Shown here: positions 35,521 to 44,251 of the stretch, in pieces
Position numbering within the stretch: the first letter of the stretch is position 1
How the letters are laid out: every line of letters begins with the position of its first letter
Assembly: GCF_050157905.1 (NCBI RefSeq)
Contig: NZ_JBKIWZ010000001.1
Coordinates: 3,162,001 to 3,226,000 of the forward strand
DNA length: 64,000 nt
DNA from: Pantoea sp050157905
Lineage (GTDB): Bacteria > Pseudomonadota > Gammaproteobacteria > Enterobacterales > Enterobacteriaceae
Direction of reading: 5' to 3'
Made by a program: the position numbers and the translations under genes
The notes under the pieces: generated by a model
What the model was told of the DNA's origin: nothing
What the model saw: the letters and a program-made list of their open reading frames with translations, nothing else
The model's database searches: none

Positions 35521-35613
35521 TGCTAATTAGTCGGATTTACATCCAGGCTGTTGAGCTGTAACGGGAATTCAGGCATAACAACCTCTCACCGGATTCAACT
35601 CGGGAAGGATGCA

Positions 35614-37293
35614 ATGAAATTTCTTGGAAAGTTTTTTCTCACCCTGCTTTTACTGCTGCTGTTCACCCTGGTGGTGATCTATGTTCTGCTGCAGACACAA
35701 TGGGGTGCAGGCTGGTTCAGCCGTTGGGTGAGCGACAAAACCGAATGGCATCTCTCCCTGAGTAAAATTGAACACAATTTCTCCTCTCCCTCTCATATCA
35801 TTCTGGATAACTTCAGTTTTGGTCACGATGGACAGCCTGCGGTGCTGGTCGCTAAACGGGTCGATCTGGGCCTGGCGCTGATTCAGTTCAGCGATCCGCT
35901 ACACTTCAGTAGCCTCGAACTGCGCGATGGCGAGGTGAATCTGGCCAATCTGACAGCAGGCAGCGCACTGCCGATTCAGGCCGATCGTCTGCAACTCAAT
36001 AATATGCGGGTCGACAGCCCCAATACCGCGCTGCCGCTGTTTGCCCGCCAGGTGAATGGCGGCATCATACCGTGGAAGCCTGTTGCCCTGGATATGCTGG
36101 GCCTCGATGCCCGCTTCCAGATGAGCGCAGGCAGCATGACGCTGAATGACGTGCCGGCTGAAAACGTCCTGATTCAGGGCAGCGTTTCCCAGGGCCGGAT
36201 GCGCATCGACAACATGGGTGCCGACCTGGCGCGGGGTTCCATGACCGGTAATGGTGAACGCGATGCCCGGGGCAACTGGAAAGTGAATCAGCTGCGTCTG
36301 AACGACATTCGTCTGCAGACCGCCAGCAGCCTGAAAGATTTCCTGCGCAGGTTACAGGTGGTGCCCTCCCTTGCCATTACCCGGCTGGATCTGACCGATG
36401 CCCGCCTGCAGGGGCCGGACTGGGCGGTAACGGATCTTGATCTGACGCTGAGAAACGTGAACTGGCAGAATGATGACTGGCAGAGTAATGATGGTTCGCT
36501 GGCGCTGAATGCCAGCAACTTTATCAACGGCGGGTTTGAACTGAACGATCCGATTGTCAATCTGGATTTCTCCCCGCAGGGTGTGGCGCTGAGCCAGTTC
36601 AGTTCGCGCTGGGCGAACGGGGTGATCCGGGCTGACGGTGAGTGGTCACGCAGCGATAAGCGTCTGACGCTGAAAAATCTGGCGGTGGCCGGACTGGAAT
36701 ATACCCTGCCGCAGGACTGGCGCGATCGCTGGCAGGCGACGCTGCCCGCCTGGCTGGAGAGTGTCGACGTGACGCGCTTCACCTCGAACCGTAACCTGAT
36801 CATCGATATTAACCCAGCGTTTCCTTTCCAGCTGACCTCGCTGGATGGCACTGGCGAAAACCTGCGGCTGGCGCAGCAGCATCAGTGGGGGATATGGTCA
36901 GGTAAGCTCAGCCTGAATGCGGCCGAGTCGACCTTTAACCGCACCGACCTGCGTCATCCGTCAATTACGCTGAGTGCCGATGCGCAGCAGATTCAGGTGA
37001 CGGAGCTGAGTGCATTCAGTAATAAAGGTCTGCTGGAAGGAACAGCCACCGTAGGCCAGCAGCCTGCCCGGCCGCTGACGCTGCAGCTGACGGGTCGTGC
37101 CGTGCCGGTCAATGTGTTGCAGAACTGGGGATGGCCAGCGTTGCCGTTAACCGGTGACAGCAATATGCAGCTGCAGCTGCGCGCGGCACTTGCCGCAGGT
37201 CAGCCGCTGCGCCCATCGGTAAATGGCACGTTATCTGTGGTTACTGACAGCCAGCAGGTGCAGCAGGCGATGCAGGCAGGCGAGGTTCGTTAA
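35614..37293 (+). CDS. yicH: AsmA family protein YicH
   Basis: An AsmA-like envelope protein of 559 residues with one N-terminal membrane helix (FFLTLLLLLLFTLVVIYVLL) and a large periplasmic part rich in beta repeats. AsmA-family proteins span the periplasm and help lipid transport to the outer membrane; a similar role for YicH is inferred. The ATG at 35614 follows GGGAAGGA; an in-frame start at 35551 would put a polar tail before the signal anchor. It follows xanP as in E. coli. Confidence 0.9.
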   Translation: MKFLGKFFLTLLLLLLFTLVVIYVLLQTQWGAGWFSRWVSDKTEWHLSLSKIEHNFSSPSHIILDNFSFGHDGQPAVLVAKRVDLGLALIQFSDPLHFSSLELRDGEVNLANLTAGSALPIQADRLQLNNMRVDSPNTALPLFARQVNGGIIPWKPVALDMLGLDARFQMSAGSMTLNDVPAENVLIQGSVSQGRMRIDNMGADLARGSMTGNGERDARGNWKVNQLRLNDIRLQTASSLKDFLRRLQVVPSLAITRLDLTDARLQGPDWAVTDLDLTLRNVNWQNDDWQSNDGSLALNASNFINGGFELNDPIVNLDFSPQGVALSQFSSRWANGVIRADGEWSRSDKRLTLKNLAVAGLEYTLPQDWRDRWQATLPAWLESVDVTRFTSNRNLIIDINPAFPFQLTSLDGTGENLRLAQQHQWGIWSGKLSLNAAESTFNRTDLRHPSITLSADAQQIQVTELSAFSNKGLLEGTATVGQQPARPLTLQLTGRAVPVNVLQNWGWPALPLTGDSNMQLQLRAALAAGQPLRPSVNGTLSVVTDSQQVQQAMQAGEVR

Positions 37294-37297
37294 TCCC

Positions 37298-37322
37298 AGC
37301 GGGGCCGTATCGCGGCCCCGCT
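37298..37322. terminator. GC hairpin between convergent yicH and fabY
   Basis: AGCGGGGCCG and CGGCCCCGCT with a five-base loop; no T run on either side. It lies between two convergent genes at the junction of two E. coli-like blocks. Confidence 0.5.
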
Positions 37323-37324
37323 CC

Positions 37325-38272
37325 TCAGTTAATTCGCGCGCCAGACCCTCCCTCCTCCAGCGGTCCGTCCGGATCGGCGGGCAGAACGATATAAACCCCT
37401 TCAAACACCGCGCCACGCTCATCGTCGCCAAACAGCTCAACTTCAAGCTGCACGCGCGCTTTACGTCCACGCGCCAGGCGGTCGAGATCGCCGCTTAGGG
37501 AGCCCAGATCGGCAATAGCGCCAGGGCGTCCGCTGATGGGCTGGCTGTAGCGAATGTGTGCATCTGCCAGAATAATGGTGCCGCCAAGATGACGCTCGCG
37601 CAGCAGTAGCCAGATGAGTCCCCAGCCGGTCAGCGTAGCCAGTGAGAAGAGGCTGCCAGCGAACAGGGTGTGATGAGGATTCTGGTTGCCCGCCTCCGGC
37701 ATGGTGGTAATAAATTTCTGCCCGGTAAACTGCAGGATACGCACACCCATTTTCTCGCTGAGCGGAATATGATCGTACCAGGCCTGTTGCAGCTGACCAC
37801 ACCAGTCAGCACGATGCAGAATATCATCGAGAGTGATGACCGGTTTGATCATCAGGAAGTGGCGTACCGGGGTGGTCTGCGGCGCAGTAATTTCGCCCTG
37901 ATTGATATAGCCAAGTTTCGCGAAGAAGGCGACGGCATCCTCGCGGGCGCTACAGGTTACCCGCTTGGCTCCCTCCTGCCGCGCCACGGACTCCAGCGTC
38001 ATCGCTACCAGCGTGCCCAGCCCTTTTCCCTGCACCGAGGGATGGACAGCCATAAAACGGATCGCGGCCTCGTTGTCGGCGTTGATATAGAGACGACCAA
38101 TGGCGACCGGGTTTCCCTGTTCATCCACGACCATCTGATGATGTGCCAGGGCATCCCACGCGTCACGTTCCGACCCCTGCGGCTGGCGCAGAGGTTTACG
38201 TAACATCTCCCATCGGAACTGATAATAGATATCCAGCTCTTCTGCCGTCTGTGGCACACGAAGGTGATACAT
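37325..38272 (-). CDS. fabY: FabY (YiiD), GNAT acetyltransferase-thioesterase fusion protein
   Basis: A two-domain protein of 315 residues. The N-terminal GNAT domain (about 1-150) has VHPSVQGKGLGTLVAMTLES, the acetyl-CoA loop. The C-terminal hotdog domain (about 165-315) shows GNQNPHHTLFAGSLFSLATL and the YSQPISGRPGAIADLGSLSG region. In E. coli the protein (yiiD) is linked to initiation of fatty acid synthesis. I start it at 38272, where MYHLRVPQTAEELD follows a GGGAGAA site. It lies upstream-to-downstream with dtd on the same strand. Confidence 0.9.
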   Translation of the reverse strand: MYHLRVPQTAEELDIYYQFRWEMLRKPLRQPQGSERDAWDALAHHQMVVDEQGNPVAIGRLYINADNEAAIRFMAVHPSVQGKGLGTLVAMTLESVARQEGAKRVTCSAREDAVAFFAKLGYINQGEITAPQTTPVRHFLMIKPVITLDDILHRADWCGQLQQAWYDHIPLSEKMGVRILQFTGQKFITTMPEAGNQNPHHTLFAGSLFSLATLTGWGLIWLLLRERHLGGTIILADAHIRYSQPISGRPGAIADLGSLSGDLDRLARGRKARVQLEVELFGDDERGAVFEGVYIVLPADPDGPLEEGGSGARIN

Positions 38273-38331
38273 ATAATGTTTCTCCCGTCCGGAGCTTACG
38301 TGGCCAGATCCATGCCGCTCAGCTGAGGATC

Positions 38332-38768
38332 TCACACCTGTAACCAGAACGTCACAGGACCATCGTTCACCAGCGAAACCTGCATATCTGCGGCAAAACG
38401 ACCGTTCGCTGTGGTAACGCCCTGCTGGCGACAGCAGTGGCTGAAGTAATCATACAGACGCTCTGCTTCAGCTGGCTCCGCCCCCCCGAAAAAGAGGGAC
38501 GCGTCCCTTTTTGCGTGTCGGCAGCCAGCGTGAACTGCGATACCACCAGCACGCTTCCGCCCGTCTGGCGAAGGCTCAGGTTCATTTTGCCCTGTTCGTC
38601 ACTGAAGATGCGATAGCCCAGTACACGTTCTGCGAGACGTTCCGCACGCGCGTTGTCATCACCCTTTTCCACGCCCAGCAAAACCAGTAGTCCGGCACCA
38701 ATTTCGCCGACCACATCCTGGTCGACGCTGACGCTGGCTCGCTGCACGCGCTGAATCAATGCAATCAT
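38332..38768 (-). pseudogene. dtd: D-aminoacyl-tRNA deacylase, frameshifted in a G run
   Basis: Dtd removes D-amino acids from mischarged tRNA. Residues 1-90 (MIALIQRVQRASVSVDQDVV to SVLVVSQFTLAADTQKGTRP) and the rest are both well conserved, but the frame breaks at a run of seven G on the minus strand (38481-38487). With eight G the frame continues through AEPAEAERLYDYFSHCCRQQ and ends DGPVTFWLQV. The restored protein is exactly 145 residues, the E. coli length. The lack of any other damage suggests a sequencing error or a very recent mutation. It starts 4 bases inside the yihY end (ATGA overlap). Confidence 0.88.
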
Positions 38769-39634
38769 GTTTCCTCGCGTTGTTGTTCTTTTTGCTGCTG
38801 TTTCAGCTGCCGGTAGTCGGCTAACGTGACGGTTATCTCCGCGCCCAGCAATACAATACACCAGGTCCAGTAGACCCAGAGAAACAGAATAGGTATCACG
38901 GCCAGTACGCCGTAGATCAACTGATAAGAGGGGAACATCGTAACATAGAGCGCGAAGCCCTTTTTCCCCAGCTCAAACAGCGCACCCGCCACCAGCGCAC
39001 CAATCAGCGCATCGCGCGGCGGTACCCGCTGGGTCGGAACAATGCTGTAGAGCAACCAGAAAGCGAACCACGACAGCAGCAGCGGAAAAATACGCAGCAT
39101 CTGATCGACCAGGCTGGTTACGCCGGTGGCGTTAATCCAGCGCAGCGACAGCAGATAAGAGCTGATTGCCAGGCTGGCGCCAGCCAGCAGCGGGCCGAGG
39201 GTCAGGATCATCCAGTAGACCGCAAAGGAGTAAACCATCGGCCGCTTCTTGTTGCTGCGCCAGATGGTGTTTAACGCGGTATCCACCGAATGCATCAACA
39301 GCAGAGCGGTCACGATCAGGCCGATCGCCCCGACCGCCGTCATCCGGTTTACGTTGGCAACAAACTGCTCAAGATAGCGCTGCAGTGTGTTGCCAGCAGC
39401 AGGCATCAGATTGTTAAAAACAAACTGCTTCAGCTGCACGCTGATATCAGAGAAGACCGGAAACGCGGCAAACAGGGCAAACACCACGGCAATCAGTGGC
39501 ACCAGCGCCAGCAGCGAGACATACGCCAGATTACCCGCCTGGGTCGTCATGCCGTCTTCATCGATGCGCTTCCACAGCAGCCGGAGCCACAGCCAGAAGG
39601 CGTGCAGCCCGGGACGAAATTTACGTAACATCAT
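38765..39634 (-). CDS. yihY: YihY/BrkB family inner-membrane protein
   Basis: A 289-residue membrane protein with about six hydrophobic segments, of the UPF0761 (formerly ribonuclease BN/BrkB) family. The family signatures are GNLAYVSLLALVPLIAVVFA near the N-terminus, LLLMHSVDTALNTIW, GPLLAGASLAISSYLLSL and the C-terminal YGVLAVIPILFLWVYWTW. The older RNase BN assignment is wrong; function remains unknown. It overlaps dtd by 4 bases and follows yihX closely. Confidence 0.92.
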   Translation of the reverse strand: MMLRKFRPGLHAFWLWLRLLWKRIDEDGMTTQAGNLAYVSLLALVPLIAVVFALFAAFPVFSDISVQLKQFVFNNLMPAAGNTLQRYLEQFVANVNRMTAVGAIGLIVTALLLMHSVDTALNTIWRSNKKRPMVYSFAVYWMILTLGPLLAGASLAISSYLLSLRWINATGVTSLVDQMLRIFPLLLSWFAFWLLYSIVPTQRVPPRDALIGALVAGALFELGKKGFALYVTMFPSYQLIYGVLAVIPILFLWVYWTWCIVLLGAEITVTLADYRQLKQQQKEQQREET

Positions 39635-39643
39635 GAGTCACTG

Positions 39644-40234
39644 TTAACCTGCAAACCAGTTGGGGACTGTCGAACTGTCAGTCACCAGTACACTTTCAAT
39701 CCCCAGGGCGCGGGCCGCCTCTGTATTATCGGGATTATCATCAAAGAAGACGGCCTGATCGGCCGTTACGCCTTCTGCCGCCAGAACATGCTGGTAAATC
39801 CGGGCTTCCGGTTTACGCATGCCCAGATCCTGAGACAGATAGAGCTTATCAGCGGCCTGCTGTACATCCGGATACTGCGTCGGCCAGAATTCGCAATGCA
39901 GTCTGTTGGTGTTTGAGAGGATCACCACCCGATGCCCCTCCAGCCGCAGCCGGTTCATCAGCGCCAGGACTTCCGGACGCACATCCACGAAGAGTGCCTG
40001 CCAGCCCGCCGCAAACTGCTCATAGCTCAGCGCGATTTCCAGTTTTTCACACAGCGCCACTGCGAAATCTTCATCACTGATTTCGCCTCGCTCATGCTGT
40101 TCAAACGCCTCATCCATGCGGAAATGGCTTTGCAGCGACGCCAGCGGCACCCGACTCAGATCACTCCAGACACCCAGCACGCGGTTAAAGTCGATATCGA
40201 TAATCACATTGCCCAAATCAAAGATATACAGCAT
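39644..40234 (-). CDS. yihX: HAD phosphatase YihX (alpha-D-glucose-1-phosphatase)
   Basis: A haloacid dehalogenase superfamily phosphatase of 196 residues. Motif I is FDLGNVIIDIDFNR (nucleophile Asp and following Asp), motif II VVILSNTNR, and motif III/IV SQDLGMRKPEARIYQH with VFFDDNPDNTEAA. The E. coli enzyme acts on glucose-1-phosphate. The start at 40234 (MLYIFDLG) follows GGGGAGAG; an upstream in-frame ATG at 40267 is unlikely. It is the first gene of yihX-yihY-dtd-fabY. Confidence 0.93.
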   Translation of the reverse strand: MLYIFDLGNVIIDIDFNRVLGVWSDLSRVPLASLQSHFRMDEAFEQHERGEISDEDFAVALCEKLEIALSYEQFAAGWQALFVDVRPEVLALMNRLRLEGHRVVILSNTNRLHCEFWPTQYPDVQQAADKLYLSQDLGMRKPEARIYQHVLAAEGVTADQAVFFDDNPDNTEAARALGIESVLVTDSSTVPNWFAG

Positions 40235-40396
40235 GGTGTCTCTCCCCTGGTTCCCTGGACTATTCACTCTAGCGGCAAAAGCGCAGGCTGAACAGGCATC
40301 CGCGGAGAGAAAAGCGTAAACGCCGGAAGGTGGGAAAAACGCGCGGGAGTACAGATGAACCGTGCAGGTCTGGCTGAAAAAAGCGGGGTTTCAGAC

Positions 40397-40423
40397 AAAA
40401 AAAAGCCCCGCATTGCGGAGCTT
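40397..40423 (-). terminator. Terminator of typA
   Basis: Read on the minus strand, AAGCTCCGC / GCGGGGCTT (one G-U pair) with a three-base loop and a long T run, just after the typA stop. Confidence 0.85.
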
Positions 40424-40442
40424 TTCTCAGTTAAAGACGCAA

Positions 40443-42266
40443 TTATGCGTCTTTAGGACCACGTGAAGCACGTTTACGGTCGTTTTCTGTCAGGTGACGT
40501 TTACGGATACGCACTGACAGCGGCGTCACTTCTACCAGTTCGTCATCATCGATGAACTCGATAGCCTGTTCCAGCGTCATTTTCTGCGGTGGAACCAGCG
40601 TCGTGGCTTCATCCGTACCGGAAGCACGCATGTTAGTCAGCTTCTTACCGGTCAGACAGTTAACGGTCAGGTCGTTAGAACGGCTGTGAATACCGATGAT
40701 CTGGCCTTCATAAACTTCTGCACCGTGACCCAGGAACAGCTTACCGCGATCCTGCAGACCGAACAGCGCAAACGCAACAGCTTTACCCTGACCGTTAGAG
40801 ATCAGCACGCCGTTCTGACGCTGGCCGACTTCGCCCTGACGGATGTCATCGTAGTGGCTGAAGGTCGAGTAAAGCAGACCGGTGCCTGACGTCATGGTCA
40901 TGAATTCGTTACGGAAGCCAATCAGACCACGGCTTGGAATCACGTAGTCAAGACGTACGCGGCCTTTGCCATCCGGATCCATGTTTTTCAGGTCGCCTTT
41001 ACGCTCACCCATGGCTTGCATAACGGAACCCTGATGCGTCTCTTCGATATCCAGCGTGACGTTTTCGAATGGCTCCTGCTTGCGGCCTTCGAATTCGCGG
41101 AAGATAACTTTCGGACGGGATACCGCCAGTTCGAAACCTTCGCGACGCATGTTTTCAATCAGAACAGAGAGGTGAAGCTCACCACGGCCTGATACGCGGA
41201 ACGCGTCAGCATCTTCGGTTTCTTCCACGCGCAGTGCCACGTTGTGAACCAGTTCTTTGTTCAGACGCTCAAGGATCTGACGTGACGTCACGTACTTACC
41301 TTCTTTACCGCAGAATGGTGAGGTGTTGACGTTGAAGAACATGGTTACGGTTGGCTCATCGACGCTCAGTGCTGGCAGTGCCTGCACGTTCTGCGGATCA
41401 CAGATGGTGTCGGAGATGTTCAGTTCGCCCAGACCGGTGATAGCGATGATATCGCCCGCTTCGGCCAGATCGCTGTCGATACGCTCAAGACCCAGGTGCG
41501 TCAGGACTTTGCCGACTTTACCGTTACGGGTTTTGCCTTCGCTATCGATGATAGTGACCTGCTGGTTAGGCTTCACTTTACCGCGTTTGATACGGCCGAT
41601 ACCGATCACGCCCAGGTAGTTGTTGTAGTCCAGCTGAGAGATTTGCATCTGCAGTGGCGCTTCAACCTCAACCTGAGGCGGAGAAACGTGGTCGACGATC
41701 GCCTGATACAGCGGGGTCATGTCGTCAGCCATGTCGGTGTGCTCCAGACCCGCAATACCATTCAGCGCAGAGGCGAAAATGATAGGGAAGTCGAGCTGCT
41801 CATCAGTCGCATCCAGGTTAACGAACAGGTCGAAGACCTGATCCACAACCCAGTCCGGACGCGCACCAGGGCGGTCTACTTTGTTGATTACCACAATCGG
41901 CTTCAGACCATGCGCAAACGCTTTTTTGGTCACGAAGCGGGTTTGCGGCATAGGGCCATCCATCGCATCTACAACCAGCAGCACCGAGTCCACCATGGAC
42001 ATGACGCGCTCAACTTCACCACCGAAATCGGCGTGTCCTGGGGTATCAACGATATTGATACGGTAGTCATTCCACTTAATGGCGGTGTTTTTTGCGAGGA
42101 TGGTAATCCCACGCTCTTTCTCCAAATCATTGGAGTCCATCACGCGCTCGGTTGCTTCGGTACGGGCATCAAAAGTACCGGATTGTTGCAGCAGTTTGTC
42201 AACCAGGGTGGTCTTTCCATGGTCAACGTGCGCGATGATGGCGATGTTACGCAAATTTTCGATCAC
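40443..42266 (-). CDS. typA: Ribosome-associated GTPase TypA/BipA
   Basis: TypA (BipA) is a translational GTPase needed for ribosome assembly at low temperature and under stress. The 607-residue protein has G1 NIAIIAHVDHGKTTLVDKLL, G3 DTPGHADFGGEVE, G4 NKVDRPGARP, then EF-G-like domains II, III and V and the BipA-specific C-terminal domain ending KRASRGPKDA. It is divergent from glnA, as in E. coli. Confidence 0.98.
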   Translation of the reverse strand: MIENLRNIAIIAHVDHGKTTLVDKLLQQSGTFDARTEATERVMDSNDLEKERGITILAKNTAIKWNDYRINIVDTPGHADFGGEVERVMSMVDSVLLVVDAMDGPMPQTRFVTKKAFAHGLKPIVVINKVDRPGARPDWVVDQVFDLFVNLDATDEQLDFPIIFASALNGIAGLEHTDMADDMTPLYQAIVDHVSPPQVEVEAPLQMQISQLDYNNYLGVIGIGRIKRGKVKPNQQVTIIDSEGKTRNGKVGKVLTHLGLERIDSDLAEAGDIIAITGLGELNISDTICDPQNVQALPALSVDEPTVTMFFNVNTSPFCGKEGKYVTSRQILERLNKELVHNVALRVEETEDADAFRVSGRGELHLSVLIENMRREGFELAVSRPKVIFREFEGRKQEPFENVTLDIEETHQGSVMQAMGERKGDLKNMDPDGKGRVRLDYVIPSRGLIGFRNEFMTMTSGTGLLYSTFSHYDDIRQGEVGQRQNGVLISNGQGKAVAFALFGLQDRGKLFLGHGAEVYEGQIIGIHSRSNDLTVNCLTGKKLTNMRASGTDEATTLVPPQKMTLEQAIEFIDDDELVEVTPLSVRIRKRHLTENDRKRASRGPKDA

Positions 42267-42413
42267 AGCTTTGCCTCAGGCATTAGAAATAGCGCGCTAT
42301 TGTACACGGATTAAGCGGAAGACTGAACACGATCACACTTTTCACTGAAAGTTTATTGCATTGGCGCAAATTCGCACTGTTCCCGGTGCAGAAAATGCAC
42401 TAAGTTGGTCCTA

Positions 42414-42430
42414 CGCACCAAAATGGTGCT
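42414..42430 (+). promoter_or_regulatory. NtrC (GlnG) binding site 1 upstream of glnA
   Basis: GCACCAAAATGGTGC palindrome, matching the consensus TGCACC-N5-GGTGCA. It lies about 130 bases upstream of the sigma-54 promoter and corresponds to a strong enhancer site of E. coli glnA. Confidence 0.85.
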
Positions 42431-42445
42431 CAAAGCGCACTCAAT

Positions 42446-42462
42446 AGCACTATTTTGGTGCG
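42446..42462 (+). promoter_or_regulatory. NtrC binding site 2 upstream of glnA
   Basis: GCACTATTTTGGTGC, a second enhancer-type site. The centres of sites 1 and 2 are 32 bases (three helix turns) apart, so dimers bind on the same DNA face. Weaker half-sites are visible at 42395-42410 and between 42470 and 42510. Confidence 0.85.
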
Positions 42463-42536
42463 CCTAAACCATCGTGGTGCAGTTGCTTTATGACAAAAAG
42501 GTGCAGCACAAGGCGATTTAAGCAACATCAAAAAAG

Positions 42537-42553
42537 TTGGCACAGAATTCGCT
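42537..42553 (+). promoter_or_regulatory. Sigma-54 promoter of glnA
   Basis: TTGGCACAGAATTCGCT has the -24 GG (42539-42540) and -12 GC (42551-42552) dinucleotides twelve bases apart, the sigma-54 pattern, about 150 bases before the glnA start. It resembles glnAp2 of E. coli. Confidence 0.88.
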
Positions 42554-42703
42554 TTAGTCTGTTTAAGCGTAAACGCCAGTCAGATGTCGGTTGAAGAGCG
42601 TGCCGGAAGCGATAGAGCAGGAAGCAGTTTCCCGCTACACATTCCGGAAACGACGTTTCCTCGCCATGTAGATAATGAAAGACCATTTCCAGGAGAGTTG
42701 AGT

Positions 42704-44113
42704 ATGTCCGCTGAACACGTTCTCTCGATGATGAACGAGCATGAAGTTAAGTTTGTTGACCTGCGTTTTACCGATACCAAAGGTAAAGAACAGCATGTTA
42801 CGATCCCTGCTCACCAGGTTAATGCTGACTTCTTCGAAGAAGGCAAAATGTTCGATGGTTCCTCTATCGGCGGCTGGAAAGGCATCAACGAATCAGACAT
42901 GGTGCTGATGCCTGACGCAACCACCGCGGTCATGGATCCTTTCTTCGAAGATTCTACCCTGATCATCCGTTGTGACATTCTCGAGCCAGGCACCATGCAG
43001 GGCTATGACCGCGATCCACGTTCCATCGCCAAGCGTGCGGAAGATTTCCTGCGCTCTTCCGGCATTGCGGATACCGTGCTGTTTGGACCCGAACCTGAAT
43101 TCTTCCTGTTTGATGACATCCGTTTCGGTTCATCAACCTCGGGTTCACATGTCGCTATCGACGATATCGAAGCCGCATGGAACACCGGTAAAGAGTACGA
43201 AGGCGGTAACAAAGGCCACCGTCCGGGTCTGAAAGGCGGCTACTTCCCGGTGCCACCAGTTGACTCATCACAGGACATCCGTTCTGCCATGTGTCTGACC
43301 ATGGAGCAGATGGGCCTGGTCGTTGAAGCGCATCACCACGAAGTGGCAACCGCGGGTCAGAACGAAGTGGCAACCCGCTTCAACACCATGACCAAGAAAG
43401 CAGACGAAATTCAGATCTACAAATATGTCGTTCACAACGTCGCACACGCTTACGGCAAAACCGCGACCTTTATGCCGAAGCCAATGTTTGGCGACAACGG
43501 TTCAGGCATGCACTGCCACATGTCCCTTTCTAAAGGTGGCCAGAACCTGTTTGCCGGTGATAAGTACGGCGGCCTGTCTGAAATGGCGCTGTTCTATATC
43601 GGCGGTATCATCAAACACGCTAAAGCGATCAACGCCCTGGCGAACCCGACTACCAACTCTTACAAGCGTCTGGTTCCGGGTTACGAAGCACCGGTCATGC
43701 TGGCTTACTCAGCCCGTAACCGTTCCGCCTCTATCCGTATTCCGGTTGTTGCCAGCCCGAAAGCCCGTCGTATCGAAGCGCGCTTCCCGGATCCAGCAGC
43801 TAACCCATACCTGGCGTTCACCGCGCTGCTGATGGCTGGCCTGGATGGCATCATCAACAAGATCCATCCTGGCGATGCGATGGATAAAAACCTGTATGAC
43901 CTGCCACCGGAAGAAGAAGCTGAGATTCCAAAAGTTGCAGGCTCTCTGGAAGAAGCGCTGAATGCACTGAACGAAGACCGCGAGTTCCTGACCCGTGGCG
44001 GTGTGTTCACTGACGAATCAATCGACGCTTACATCGAACTGCGTAAAACAGAGATGGACCGCGTTCGCATGACGCCACACCCGGTTGAGTTTGAGCTTTA
44101 CTACAGCGTTTAA
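42704..44113 (+). CDS. glnA: Glutamine synthetase, type I
   Basis: GlnA makes glutamine from glutamate, ammonia and ATP as a dodecamer. The protein has 469 residues from the ATG at 42704, which follows AGGAGAG; the longer open frame to 42584 crosses the promoter leader and is not used. Visible are MFDGSSIGGWKGI, GPEPEFFLFD, the ATP region KPMFGDNGSGMHCHMSL, the NRSASIRIP loop and the adenylylation tyrosine in NLYDLPPEE, so activity should be controlled by GlnE. It is followed by a terminator, then glnL-glnG. Confidence 0.99.
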   Translation: MSAEHVLSMMNEHEVKFVDLRFTDTKGKEQHVTIPAHQVNADFFEEGKMFDGSSIGGWKGINESDMVLMPDATTAVMDPFFEDSTLIIRCDILEPGTMQGYDRDPRSIAKRAEDFLRSSGIADTVLFGPEPEFFLFDDIRFGSSTSGSHVAIDDIEAAWNTGKEYEGGNKGHRPGLKGGYFPVPPVDSSQDIRSAMCLTMEQMGLVVEAHHHEVATAGQNEVATRFNTMTKKADEIQIYKYVVHNVAHAYGKTATFMPKPMFGDNGSGMHCHMSLSKGGQNLFAGDKYGGLSEMALFYIGGIIKHAKAINALANPTTNSYKRLVPGYEAPVMLAYSARNRSASIRIPVVASPKARRIEARFPDPAANPYLAFTALLMAGLDGIINKIHPGDAMDKNLYDLPPEEEAEIPKVAGSLEEALNALNEDREFLTRGGVFTDESIDAYIELRKTEMDRVRMTPHPVEFELYYSV

Positions 44114-44147
44114 CTGGTCAGACGTTTTTGTTGCCGTGGAAACTTTT

Positions 44148-44173
44148 AGCCCATCTTCGGATGGGCTTTTTTC
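44148..44173 (+). terminator. Terminator between glnA and glnL
   Basis: AGCCCATC / GATGGGCT around TTCG with a T run. It limits readthrough from glnA, keeping the regulators at a lower level than the enzyme. Confidence 0.9.
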
Positions 44174-44222
44174 TCCGCGAATTCACCGCTCATTCGCGTC
44201 CTTTCCGGTTTAAAGAGTAAAA

Positions 44223-44239
44223 TGCACCTATTTAGTGCA
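44223..44239 (+). promoter_or_regulatory. NtrC operator at the glnL promoter
   Basis: TGCACCTATTTAGTGCA is a near-perfect NtrC site 12 bases before the glnL start. In E. coli the equivalent site lets NtrC repress the glnL promoter. Confidence 0.75.
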
Positions 44240-44251
44240 GAGGAACGTGGT

